A stretch of 64,000 nucleotides of DNA, taken from Rhizophagus irregularis (Eukaryota > Glomeromycota > Glomeromycetes > Glomerales > Glomeraceae). The notes beneath the pieces are model-generated. The model was not told where the DNA came from, made no database searches, and saw only the letters and a list, made by a program, of their open reading frames with translations. Shown here in pieces: positions 32,856-43,641 of the stretch. The position numbers were made by a program, and so were the translations under genes. How positions within the stretch are numbered: position 1 is the first letter of the stretch; each line of letters starts with the position of its first letter. The DNA is taken from assembly GCF_026210795.1 (NCBI RefSeq), contig NC_089436.1, positions 2,232,001-2,296,000 of the forward strand. The letters run 5' to 3'.

Positions 32856-33788
32856 CAGTTGCGTCAGAAAGTAATGCTGATTTGAAAATGAAGACAAATA
32901 CAAATATATTTGTATTTTTTCACCAGTATAAACATTAGTAAAAAATTTATATCTAGTTTGCTTCTCATACTACATTAAATTTTTACAATCCCAAGGTGGC
33001 AGCCTTTCCAAAAACAGAACTATTTAAATTTTCATTTTTTCCTCAGTACAGCTTTAAGTTCTCCTATAGCTCTTGAGAGGAGGTCACACTTCTGGATAAT
33101 ATATTAGTTCGTTTCTAATTGTTCTCTACTTTGTTTAAACCAAATTAATTTGTTGGCAAATCAGTAGTTGCAATTTTATTTAATTTTGGCTGATTTTTGC
33201 TTAAAGATGAAATTGCAATTTTATTTAATTTTGGCTGATTTTTGCTTAAAGATGAAATCTATAATTATCTTGCTACTTGTGATTATCTTGGCATCCAGTA
33301 ATCCGAATTTGGCGAATAAGGACTCATTGGATTCATCTCATCAAGACGAATTGAATAGTGGTCAGTTTATATCTCTAGGATCGATATATGCCAAAATATA
33401 CATTAAAATATATTTTAGACGTTTTGGCCATTATTTCGTGATATATCGATATTATATACATAGGCTGGCTACCATTCGATGCGTCTCAATGAGATTAATC
33501 TAATTTGCACTTTCGATTATCAAAATCGGATTACCGTCATAGCTATTCCCAATTTTATGAAATCCAGAGTTTCAAAAAATTTTTAGGTAAAGTATGTTTG
33601 GAGGTATATCTCGGCATTTATTGAACCTAAAGTCATGATTAAACTAACATTGGACTCGTCTTGATGAGGTGAATCCAATAAGCCTTAATTTGTCAAACTC
33701 TGATCACTGGATGCTGGGATAACTATAGTGATAAATAATTATAACCTCTACCTCGTAAGTAATTGGGCAACAATTTCCAACGCGACTG
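32856..33788. mobile_element. Tc1/mariner-like element, 933 bp, TA target duplication
   Basis: Inverted ends CAGTTGCGTCAGAAAGTAAT and CAGTCGCGTTGGAAATTGTT (right end read as complement) are flanked by TA at 32854-32855 and 33789-33790. CAGT(C/T)GCGT ends are typical of Tc1-like elements. No transposase DDE text remains. It carries a 39-bp direct duplication (33168-33250; TTGCAATTTTATTTAATTTT in each) and inverted dispersed motifs (CATCTCATCAAGACGAATTG near 33330, complement near 33655). It splits the mini-exon array. Confidence 0.88.
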
Positions 33789-33790
33789 TA

Positions 33791-34255
33791 CTTTAAATTT
33801 TCCGGAATCTAAAAATATAAAAATGAACATTAATAATATTTGTTAAATAAAAAATATAAAAAAAAATTTCAAAGGTAAAGATTTTACCTTTAAAATAAGA
33901 ATTCAGAGCTGTTCTTTAGCATCCAAGATCTAAAAAATTTGATAAAATGAATGTTTGTTAAATAAAAAATTTAAAAATTTAAAGATTTGGAAATTAATAT
34001 ATCTTTGAATTTCAAAATTATTGACAAGTTCCATTCATAACCTATATAATTTATTTTTTTTAAAAAAAAATAAATTAAGTTTTAGAGGTAAATATACCTC
34101 TGAATTCTAAAATTATCAATAGGTCCTATATATTTGAACTTCATATAATATAAAAAAAATTGGATTAAAAAAATAAATTAAGATTTAAAGGTAAGCATAC
34201 TACCTTCAAATTCTAAAATCATCAATAGATTCTATCTAAAATTTATATAATATAA
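33791..34255 (-). repeat. Tandem array of mini-exon/intron-like units, minus strand, second part
   Basis: Continuation of 31640-32855 beyond the Tc1-like insertion. Four more units of about 100 bp: minus-strand blocks such as ATCTTGGATGCTAAAGAACA bounded by TTTTTTAG and GTAAAATC, and AATTTTAGAATTCAGAG followed by GTATATTTACC. Block lengths and sequences drift along the array. Confidence 0.6.
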
Positions 34256-34664
34256 AAAAGAAAATTATGATTTATCGCATATGCAATTTATCGCTATACT
34301 TCATTTGTCATGTAATTTGATTAGTTTAATTATGTAATAGTCATGGATTTATCAGTAAATTTTTTGGTGTATGGATCCGTAGGGATTCCATAAATTGTTA
34401 TAGAATCCTTAGAGATCTGGTATTTTGTGGATTCCTTAAAAATCTCTTAACAAATCTTAAGGATCTTTAAAGATTCTGTAACTTATAGGATCTTTAAGGA
34501 TTCCCAATAAAAAAAAACTTAAGGATTCTTTATTTTTAAAGTTTCGCGTAAAATGATCTACAAATCTGTATTACAAAATCATTTGCAAAACAATTTATTT
34601 AAAGTCATATGACTTGCCAATTAAAAAAAGTTAAAAAAAATATTACTTTTTTATTAGTAGTGAA

Positions 34665-34930
34665 GCCTTTTCCCCTTTATAATTTCCTTTCTCTTCACAT
34701 GTTATTTCTCTTTTCCCTTTACACGTTTCTTTCCTTCTTCTTTTTAACGTTCTTTCCTTTTCCTTTTTACATATTTCTTTCCTTTCTCTTTTTACACGTT
34801 TCTTTCCTTCCCCTTTATACATTCTTTTCTATACATTCTTTACTTTCCCTTTTTCACGCGTCCTCTTCCCCTTTCTCATATTCTTTCTTTATTTCCTTTG
34901 TTTTTTTTTCCTTTCCATTCTTTTCATGTT
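34665..34930. repeat. Pyrimidine-rich degenerate minisatellite
   Basis: The plus strand is almost pure C/T, with units around CTTTTTACACGTTTCTTTCC (23-30 bp) repeated seven or eight times. The 107-codon open frame across it is an artefact of composition (Phe/Leu/Ser runs). Confidence 0.8.
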
Positions 34931-35229
34931 AAATAGAATATACCTATTTTTTAGAAAATGACTATTGTAGTATTTTATTTTTCAATTTTCAAATCTTTTT
35001 TTTTAAAAAAAACTTTCAACATTTTTTCTATTTTATAGTCTCTAGCTCCTGCCAATTTCCAGAATTTAAGTGCGTGTATGTGGGTATGACGAAAATTATG
35101 GCAAATGTTAATTATTAAGTAGTAGTTCTTGTACTTTTTGAACATAGCGTTTTTCAGTTAGATATGTTTTTTTATTTTTTTCTTTATTTATTTTAAGTTT
35201 TAACAAACATTATTAAACTTTTTTTTTAT

Positions 35230-36465
35230 TTTTTTTTAGGAATTTTTTGAGTCTCTAGATATGGGAACATAGTGAGTAAAAAAAGCTAAAAATTTTTTTT
35301 ATTTTAACAAACATTTCTAATTGTTCGTTTTCTTTTTATTTAGATGTTAACTAAGTTTTTTATTTTAACAAACATTTTAATTGTTTATTTTTTTATTTTT
35401 TTAGACAGTTTTCTAAGTCTCTAAACGCGAGAAGTCAAGTAAGTAAAACAAATTTTATTTTTTTCAGTTTTTATTTAATGAACATCACTAACTGTTTGTT
35501 ATTTTTCCTTTTCTTTTTTAGGCAGTTTTTAAGTCTTTCTAGATATGGAATACTGGTAAGTAAGAAAGAAAAAAAGTTTTTTCTTTCTGTCTATATTAAT
35601 GAACATTACTAACTGTTTATTGTTCATTATTTATTTTTTCTTTTTTAGGCAGCTTTCAAGTCTTTTAGAAGTGGAATACCGGCAAGTAAGAAAGAAAAAA
35701 ACCAGTTTTTTTTTTGTTTATTTAATGAACTTTACTAACTATTTATTTATTTTTCTTTTTTTTAACTGACCTTTTTTACGGGTATTTGAATAGGTCTAGG
35801 CAAGTAGAAATACTTTATTTTTTTATATATATTATTAACAAACATTTATATTAACTGTTCGTTTTCTTCACTTTTAGGCTATTTTATTAAATCTCTTTGG
35901 TGCAAGTAAAAATTTTTCTGATTTATCTTTATATTAATGAACATTACTAACTGTTCATTTTATTTTCTGTTTTTTAGGAAGTTTTTTGAATCTTTCTGGA
36001 TATTACAGGACGCGTGCCTAGCAAAGACAGAAGAGTAGGAAATGAAACCATTCAGATATTATATTCATAATGAAGTATATGGATAGGGACTATAAGTTAG
36101 TTTTTGCAAAATATTCTCATATTATTTGTAGTAATGCGAAAAATAATAATAAGCTGAAAAGTAAAAAAAAAGAAATTTTCAATTTTATTTTTTCTTAATT
36201 TTAACAAACATTGCTAACCGTTCGTTATTTTTTTTTTATTTTTTTTCAGGCTTTTTTTCATACAGACGGTACATTAAAAGTTATTAAATATAAACTTTAT
36301 AACTGGAAAATTTACATTTAACTGCTTAAAACTCGACACTAAAATGTTGGTTTTTTTAATTTTTTTTTTTTAACAAGACGTTTGCTAACTTTTTTTTTAC
36401 TTATTTTTTTTATAGGTTGTCTGGGTATCAATAAAAGAGTTAATAATTTAAAAAATGGTAAGTTT
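35230..36465 (+). repeat. Tandem array of mini-exon/intron-like units, plus strand
   Basis: About nine units of 60-125 bp (the last ones longer). In the best preserved (35406-35700) a T-rich tract with TTACTAACTGTTTATT ends TTTTTTAG. Then comes a 33-34 nt block (GCAGTTTTYAAGTCTTTCTA then GATATGGAATACTG), then GGTAAGTAAG or GGCAAGTAAG. CTAAC matches the fungal branch-site consensus, TTTTAG the acceptor, and GTAAGT/GCAAGT the donor. A last unit ends with a donor-like ATG|GTAAGTTTC at 36458. The 34-nt blocks are not multiples of three and hold stops, so a translated product is not supported; a spliced non-coding RNA or a minisatellite built from an old intron-exon pair are both possible. Confidence 0.65.
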
Positions 36466-36944
36466 CATTGAGAAACTTCCCGTTTGTTTCTTTTTTAATA
36501 GAAGTTTAATAATATTTTTTATTTTCATTTTTCAATTTTTTTTATTTAGAATTTTCTTTGTAATCGAAATAGACCTTTTTTTAATTTATCATTATATTTT
36601 ATTAATTTGAAAAAATATGTAATAGTATAGACAAATAAATTAATTAAAAATATATTGATAAATTAAATAAATAAATTAATAATAAATGAGTATAAATCTA
36701 TTGATAAATAAACATATGGGCCGATCCTTGGAATCTAATTTTTTTACACAAAAATAATTTTATTAAAGCAAATATAAATTATCATTTATATAAGAATAAT
36801 AAATTTATACTAGATAATGCAAAAAAAACTAATTAATTATATAATTTTTAATTTTTTTTTAATATAAGATATCATTAAAATTTAAAAGATCAAATATAAC
36901 TCTCATGACAAAATCATTGATAATTCTTCATAGAAATAAGCTAT

Positions 36945-37480
36945 ACAAATAAATTTACATTCATTTGAAAGAGAAAATCGAGATCTATCTAATGAATCTA
37001 AAATCAAGTGAATTGAATCACTAGTTGTTCAGTAATCACATTCAGTATATTTATTGAATTTTATCTAAATTTGATCATTAATTACTTCACATGTAGTGAT
37101 TCAATTTGAATGATCTTTGCTCCCTAAGGTGATGCCAACTTTTATCTTTAAAATAAATTTAAAATAATTCATTTAATATATGTAGATGTTTAGAAATCAT
37201 CAATTATATTATTAATATAAAATTTTATAAGTTTGATAAAATCTGATATAAAAAAATTTATTAAATACCTGTAGATGCAAGCTACACGAATGAAATTATA
37301 TTCATTTGAAAGAGAAAATTGAGGTCTATCTAATAAGCCTAAAATCGAATGAATTGAATCACTGGATTGTGAATAATCACGTCTAATATATTTATTTTTA
37401 ATTTTTAAATTTGATTTGACTTTGATCGTTAATTACGCCTCATCCGGTGATCCAATTTTCCTGATCTTTGATTCTTACGA
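36945..37480. repeat. Direct duplication, each unit with internal inverted repeat
   Basis: TTCATTTGAAAGAGAAAATC starts a unit at about 36961, and TTCATTTGAAAGAGAAAATT starts a second at about 37299. Both continue through GAGRTCTATCTAATRARYCT, AATTGAATCACTRG, and, in inverted sense, TGATCCAATTT..GATCTTTG. The motif ATCTAATGAATCTAAAATC is a distant relative of the dispersed motif. Confidence 0.7.
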
Positions 37481-38639
37481 TAGAGCAAATTCTCAGCTTT
37501 CAAATGAATGTAAAATGATGACGTTAGCATATCTCCAGGAATAATAATGCACGATTTTGTCACCTGCATAAAGTCCGATCTGAAAATTTTATTTCTTACC
37601 AAAAAATGCTTTCATAAGAGAATCCCAAATTCTTTTACTTTATTTAAAAGATTTTATTTGCCATTTAAGGATTTTAATAGAATAAATCTAATAAAATAAT
37701 TTTAAAATATAAAAAACAAATATATAATTAGTTATTTTGAAAAAAAAAGAATATCTTATTATTCATTTTACAACTATTTTACATCATAATTATTTTTTAT
37801 TTGCATGTATTTTTTACAAAGAAAAAACAATAAATTAAAGCTAAAAATTATGAAAAAATATATCTTATCTATGTATATAAAATATTAAGTTTTTTCTTTT
37901 ACTTACCACTTAAAAATAACTGCTATATTTGCTTATAAACTTTTTTGTCATATTTAATAAAAGTGAATAGAAAAATAATGGAAAAGTGATGGGCAGTGAT
38001 GGGGAAAAAGAAGTGGTTATTACCGTTATTTTTGAATATTGATTAAAAAAATTTTTTTTATTTTTTATTAAATCTGAGTTACGTAAATATGTAACACATA
38101 TTTAATTTAGATTTGTGTAATGTTAATCTTACTAAAATATTAAATTTTTATAAAAATCTTAATTTAGACTAATTCCAAAAATCGGCACATATGATAAACA
38201 AATATAACAATAAATATCCGTAAGGACTCCTTATTTGCGAACTTAGGATCCTTAAGAATTCTATAAAAAGTTTATGATAGGGAATCCTTGCTGATAGGGA
38301 AGGTTCTTTAAGGATCATTACTAATTACAGGATTTTTGGAATCCCTAGGGATCCACACCCTAAAAAAATTACTGATGTTTGCATGATCATTTTATTGTAA
38401 TGATGTAAAATAATGTAAATTATACTTTTAATAAATTTTTGATTATTAAATAGATTAGTATTTTTCACGGCTTTTCTTTCTCTCTCTTTCTTAAATATTA
38501 TTTTTTCGTTAATATTGAATATAAATATACTTTTTTTTCATTAATATTGAATGTAAACTACTTTATTTATTACTTTATGGAAAATATAAAAAAAGAATCT
38601 AGCGAAGACATTCAACCCTTAGAATTTACATATAGTATG

Positions 38640-39010
38640 TATAGTTTAGGGTTAGGGTTAGGAATCCTGGACATCTCTTATAGAACTCACAACTAACTTT
38701 TTGCCAAAAAAGATCTAATTTGCTCTTTTTTTTATTTTCCATTTTTTGCGATTATCTTGGTATCTAGTGATCTGATTCATGCAGTTTTTTTTATTTTGTA
38801 GTGCTCAATGAGAGCTACAAAACAAAAAAAATTCATACAAATTGGACCACTGGATGCCAAGATAATCGTAAAAAGCTAAATTTTTTTTTGTGAAATTTAG
38901 GTTAATCTGCGAAAAAGTTGCCACTAAGTTGTATATGTAATGTCCGGGATTCTGTTAGAGTTAGGGTATGTTGGATTAGGGTTTGGATTAGGGTTAAAGT
39001 TAAGTTAAAA
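38640..39010. repeat. Interstitial telomere-like (TTAGGG) tract split by a hAT MITE
   Basis: TTTAGGGTTAGGGTTA on the left (38645-38660). On the right are TTAGAGTTAGGG (38955-38966) and GGATTAGGGTTTGGATTAGG (38971-38990), ending in GGGTTAAAGTTAAG. TTAGGG is the telomere unit of most fungi. The tract is degenerate and internal. Confidence 0.75.
38660..38954. mobile_element. hAT-like MITE with palindromic core (TSD TTAG(G/A)GTT)
   Basis: Left end AGGAATCCTGGACATCTCTT; right end complement AGAATCCCGGACATTACATA. Flanks TTAGGGTT (38652-38659) and TTAGAGTT (38955-38962) match at 7 of 8, allowing one extra terminal base. The centre is a large imperfect palindrome (TTGCGATTATCTTGGTATCT pairs with the later CCAAGATAATCGTAAA). 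The same palindrome lies inside the composite element at 6341-7543. Confidence 0.8.
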
Positions 39011-39073
39011 TAGTGGATTAATGTTAGTAATGTGAACTTTATAATTTACTAATTAATTATTTTTTTTTTTTAG

Positions 39074-39273
39074 ATGATTGCAATAATATAGGTAACAAAA
39101 TGATCTTATCTAATGAGAATAACCATATATTATTGTATTTGGAAAGGAAGTTTGAATCATGGGAAGCTTGTGAAAATTTTATTAACATGTGGGTCAAGTA
39201 GCAGGACTTTCAGATTATTAAGGATCGTATAGTACGTTTGGAAGGTATCATTAAAGATGCATGTCATAAATAA
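39074..39273 (+). pseudogene. FAR1-like (MULE-type) N-terminal fragment
   Basis: After a T-run ending TTTTTTAG, one frame reads LLYLERKFESWEACENFINM, WVK, a TAG stop, QDFQIIKDRIVRLEGIIKDA, CHK, stop. The F-x-SW-x2-C-E-x-F-I pattern followed by a basic I-I-K-D-R segment is the start of the FAR1 zinc-binding domain found in Mutator-like (MULE) transposase-derived proteins, a group very abundant in Rhizophagus. Only this exon remains, with an internal stop. Assignment is from pattern memory. Confidence 0.5.
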
Positions 39274-39536
39274 AGAATTTTGACATGTTGAAAATGTTGA
39301 AAAAAAATAAACAATTAGTCAATGCAAATCAAAATGGTAAAAAGCCGAAATAAATTTGTCAAGTCAAAATTGGCGAAATTGTCAAAATAATGATTGGCTG
39401 CAAATCATCATTTTTTTGTGATGTAATGATGTGGCTGGCAAAATTGAATATAAATAAATACGTCATAAAATCAAAAAAAATATATTTTTCTTCTTGATTT
39501 CACATGAAATATTATCAAGTATTTTTTTGTTTGAAT

Positions 39537-41819
39537 ATGTCGAAAACACCTTCCGCTATTCTCAATTCAAAGATTCGTGGAAAAAAAGCTTTTTTACCTG
39601 ACGATGTTGAAAATTCAATTTCAACAGCGCTTTTACATATTTGGACAGTAACAAATAAAAAAATTGATTCATGTGTTTTCGAACAAGATAAAGTGAGAAT
39701 AATATTTAAGAAGAATGAAGGTCGCACGTATATTGACTTACAAGAGTTGTCATCAAGTTTTACGTTCATCAATAAGGTATAAGATTTCCTCGTTTTTAGA
39801 CAACTTTGTCCACTTTTTTATTGGGTTTGATTACTTTTTTATGGGTTTAGACAATTTTGTCCACTTTTTTTCGTTGTTGGTTATTCATCTCTGTCCACTT
39901 TTTTTTTCATTTCTGGATAACTTTGTCCACTTTTTTTTTATTTTTGGATAATTTTGTCCATTTTTCCCTTGGTATTAGAACAATTACATTTTTTCTGAAT
40001 AAAATATTTTATTTTTTTAGGATAGTTTGACTGAACTCGAGAATTACAAGAATCTATATGAATTATACAAAAGTAAATATGATTCAGTATTGAATAATAA
40101 TGCTAAATTACAGGTAAATATAAATTATAAGAATGATGTTTGGTTTTTAATTTATAAAATTTATATCTTACTTTTTTTATTACTTAATTTCTGATAATAG
40201 AACAAATTGCAAAAGTACTCTAATCTTGGATTAGTAACGCCAGAAAATACGTGTCCAGTTAGTGTTAGAACAGCTGATACTATAATTTCAGATATGGATG
40301 AACCATTAAAACAATTGTTACAGTATTCAACACCTGAACATTTACCTGAATCCACAACATCAACTCTCTACTCAACATTATATCACGAAATTAATGACTC
40401 AGAACTTGCCCGCGCTCTGAACTATGATTTAGCTTTAAATTACCTCACAACTCTTGATACACCGTCAAAAATTTGGTCAAATCTAAATAATCATTGCATT
40501 AAAAAATTTGGCGGCCAAAATTGCATAAAAAATAACGCTACCATTTCAAATATAACATGGGCCAAAACAACATTATTAGGTTACCGCAACTGGAACATGA
40601 TGTGAAATTATTATGATGATATTGATAAATGGATAGTAAAAATTAATAATTTCTGTAAGTAAAATTTATCAAATAAAATTGTTCTTGATTACAAAATAAT
40701 TATTCACATCTAAATTTTATAGGTTTTGTTAAAGATGAGGTTAATGATTTTCAGCCTATAAGTGAGGAATCAAGTAATCATAAAAGTACCAAATTAAAAT
40801 CACCTTTGCAAGTGTTACTAGCAAATACCAAATTAAATCCACCTTTACAATCGCCACTAGCAGCTGATGAAAGTACCGAAGCTAATAAAAGTACCGAATT
40901 AAATTCACCTTCACAATCGCCACTGGCAGCTGATGAAAATACCGAATTTAATGAAAGTACCAGATTGAATTTACCTCCATCAACAAAAGTACCAACAAAA
41001 AAGCTAACAGCAAAATCACAAGTAAAATCACCTATATTAAAGTCAGTAGAAAAAGTACCAAATGTGGAAGTGGCAGTAATAGTAGAATCACCAACTTCAG
41101 AGCTATTAATCTCAGAAGTAGCAGATGAATCTCGAGTAGTACGTACATCAATATCAAAAGTATTAACAAAAAAACGTAAGCATAAGTGTGTTGAAGTTTC
41201 AGTTTCTTCAGAAAAGGATAGTGAAAGTGATCATAATGATGATGATGATGATGAAGCTATTGTAAATGAAGAGTTAAATTCTCTTTCAGATGCTTTTGTT
41301 TAGTAAAGAAAGGAAACTATGTGAAATTTTACTGGCAAATGATGAACATTTCGTTGCCTCAGAAAAATCAAAACTACTGAAATATTTACTGCATTGGCTG
41401 AGTTATCAAAATTTGAAACAATTAAAGTAGTTGACAAGGAATCTGCTACTAAGAAGATAAATCAATGGAGGAATCAGGAAACGTATTGTGAAAAGCTGCT
41501 AATTGCGGCTGAATCTTTTAACTTATTGCATTTGGCGTTATTGGTCCAAATTTATGATGATCTTACAAAGCTCGGTTCAGAATTAGAAGTTAAAAATGTA
41601 AAATCTTGGGTTATTTCGTTCATGTGATCTATACTTAAAATTGACAGAAAAGCTGAATAAAGAAATAGGCTGGATTGGGATAGGTTACGTAGGTTATTTA
41701 ATGAAGGAATAATGGCTGCGCAACTTGCGCAAGTAGATTGTCGCAAATGTGATTTTTTTGTTACAAAAGAAAATTACAAAATATTTTTATCACAAATTCC
41801 TTCTTTACAAACTCGCTGA
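39537..41819 (+). pseudogene. Multi-exon uncharacterised protein, broken by a stop and frameshifts
   Basis: Four exons join with consistent phases: 39537 (ATG; an in-frame ATG also at 39504)-39776, 40021-40113, 40201-40654, 40723-41303. The N-terminal part reads SKTPSAILNSKIRGKKAF, FEQDKVRIIFKKNEGRTYID, then a short coiled-coil-like exon. Exon 3 contains an in-frame TGA (40603-40605), yet the frame stays open beyond it (NYYDDIDKWIVKINNF) to a good GTAAGT donor. That suggests a nonsense change in an otherwise complete gene, or a protein ending there. Exon 4 is Ser/Pro/Thr-rich with short repeats (SPLAADE), Lys-rich and then Asp-rich. Past the stop at 41303, in other frames, follow INQWRNQETYCEKLLIAAES, LELEVKNVKSW-like text and CRKCDFFVTKENYKIFLSQI, a C-terminal module I recall from Rhizophagus hypothetical proteins. 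A TATAAATAAATA box lies about 90 bp upstream. Function unknown. Confidence 0.55.
39785..39965. repeat. Tandem GACAA(C/T)TTTGTCCACTTTTTT repeat inside intron 1
   Basis: Five imperfect units of 20-50 bp with core ACTTTGTCCACTTTTTT, filling most of the first intron of the gene at 39537. The core GGACAA..TTGTCC is a small palindrome. The complementary form TGGACAAAATTGTCCAAAAA recurs three times at 42060-42530 downstream of the same gene. Confidence 0.8.
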
Positions 41820-42054
41820 TCAATTACTTCGAGCATGTCAGTTGAACGTATATCAGAAATCATTGAACCAAAACAAAAGTGAGCATAATTATTTCAAAGC
41901 ATAATTAAATTATAAAATGTAAATGTAAAGTTATGCATTAGAATATAAAATGCAAATTGCAATATTTTTTTTATAGCAATTAAAAAATAGTTTATTTTGA
42001 CAAATTTATCCAATAATATATATTATATGTATGCTATAACTTAGTAATATTATT

Positions 42055-42540
42055 CAGAAAGTAGACAAAATTGTCCAAAAAGACGTTATACTACTGATAA
42101 ATTAAGTAATTTTATAATAAGATCAATTTTATAATAGGTGGCGTTATACATGTAGCCGAAATCTCTATGAAGCTGGACAGGGTTTCGGACTTTCAGTAAT
42201 TTAATTATAATAAATTATTAAAAACTATCCAGAAATCCATCCGAAACTCCAAAGACTTTATATTATAGTTTCGGCTGGATGTAGAGATTAATTTTTATCA
42301 TTTTTTAACTTAATTTTGATTTAAAGACGTGGTCGAAAATCACGTGAAAAGGTTTCGGCTACAAGTATAAGCGACGCGTTTAGGATTAGTAGTACAAAAC
42401 GCGTAATAATTAGAGTGGACAAAATTGTCCAAAAAGCCATTATGCTATAATAAGATCAATTTTATAGCATTTAGGATTAGTAGTATAAAACACGTAATTA
42501 ATAAGAGTGGACAAAATTGTCCAAAAAAAAGTTTTTGAAA
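42055..42540. repeat. Dispersed GTGGACAAAATTGTCCAAAAA motifs with inverted TTTCGG blocks
   Basis: Motif copies begin near 42063, 42413 and 42505, in the opposite orientation to those in the intron at 39785-39965. Between them GGGTTTCGGACTTTCAGTAA and its partial complements (CCGAAACTCC, GTTTCGGCTGGATG) form inverted pairs, and CGTTATAC...AATAAGATCAATTTTATA is repeated. No coding content. Confidence 0.7.
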
Positions 42541-42589
42541 ACGCTTCAGGTCTATCAAAAGTTTTGAATAAAGAGCTAAAAACATATAA

Positions 42590-43540
42590 AAATTTCAGAG
42601 AATAATATTGAGATTGAGCATAATATTAAATTCAAGAACTTGATAAGTAAATATCTTAAACTAGATTCTAATGATTATCTTCATCAGTTAGAAAAAGAGC
42701 AAATATGTGTTTGCAAATAGGAGACATATCAAGTGAATGGAGAGAAGCCTTACTGTATCCTATACCCAAAACTATGGAATGGGATTAGTTAAGATCATTA
42801 CAAAAAGGTTATCAGCTGTAATTGCAGAAAAAAATATACTTAAAGAAGGTAATTATGTAGCATTACCTGGCGGATCCATTACAGATTATTAACACTTGTA
42901 TAGAAGATGCTAAAGTTAATAAGAAAACATCTGGTTGATGTTTTAAGACCTCTCCAAGGCATATGACCGGGTAGATGTAGAGATGTTAAAACTTGTAATG
43001 GACAGAATTAAAATCCCTAAAATTTTCGATAGTCTAAGATTGGATACAAGATAGAACACTCTTGGAAAAACAACATATAAGCATTACATAAAAAGTCAGT
43101 GTCCGCTATTATTCATAATATATGGATGATGTAACGTAGTTGACAGAAAGTAAACACACATTGGAAAGAATCCTGAATATAGCAGATGAATTTAATAAAA
43201 TGAATAATATTCAGACAAATTATAAAAAATTTGCAATGACAACAAATGAAGAAATACAAACTGTAGATGGAAAAATTAATATCGATTTTGGATCAGAAAT
43301 TAGGAAAAATCGGTTAGAATCTTGGGGGTGTGGGTTAACTTAGACCTTAATACGAAATTTGTCTTAAATCAATGTAAAAATATAAGAATTACTGATTTAC
43401 AGATAAGATATATATACAATCATATCATTGTACCTAGGATGGAATATAAATCACAATTAACGATTTGAAAGCAGAATTAGATAGAACAATTATAGCTGAT
43501 TGCAAAATTATAAGACCATTCTATGATTTTTTAATTTGAA
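42590..43540 (+). pseudogene. LINE reverse transcriptase remnant
   Basis: Across changing frames: SSEWREALLYPIPKTMEW (RT domain 1), DLSKAYDRVDVEMLKLVMDR (block A with its catalytic Asp), then YMDDVT (the Y-x-D-D core of block C, near 43120-43138), a TAG, and LTESKHTLERILNIADEFNK, MNNIQTNYKK, and a GVWVNLDLNTKF-like block E. The order is that of a jockey/RTE-like LINE RT. At least six stops and shifts, and a deletion between block A and block C, make it non-functional. Only the stretch 43140-43343 remains open. Confidence 0.8.
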
Positions 43541-43641
43541 ACCTGTTTATTCAACTCCTTAAATAAAAATAGAAATATATCATATAATTCAATATAAATA
43601 AATTACTTTAAAATCTTTATTAATTTTAAGGAGTTAAAGTT

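Larger units (their letters stand above)
34354..38374. mobile_element. ~4-kb terminal-inverted-repeat element
   Basis: The left end CAGTAAATTTTTTGGTGTAT followed by GGATCCGTAGGGATTCC returns at the right as the complement (CAGTAATTTTTTTAGGGTGT, GGATCCCTAGGGATTCC). Beyond these ends the inverted match fades but may extend 20-40 bp outward (TCATG..ATCAG), so exact borders are uncertain. Both subterminal regions (34380-34540, 38190-38370) are crowded with TTAAGGATC / GATCCTTAAG words, as in elements whose transposase binds repeated subterminal sites. Interior: pyrimidine minisatellite, plus-strand mini-exon array, duplicated segment. No transposase seen. Confidence 0.7.

Noticed and set aside
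34609-34932. 107-codon open frame rich in Phe, Leu and Ser
   Set aside because: It is the translation of a pyrimidine-rich minisatellite; no stop codons arise because of composition.
35230-36465. Reading the mini-exon array as an SP7-like secreted effector gene
   Set aside because: The ~34-nt blocks are out of phase and contain stops, and no signal peptide exon was found; kept only as a splice-unit array.
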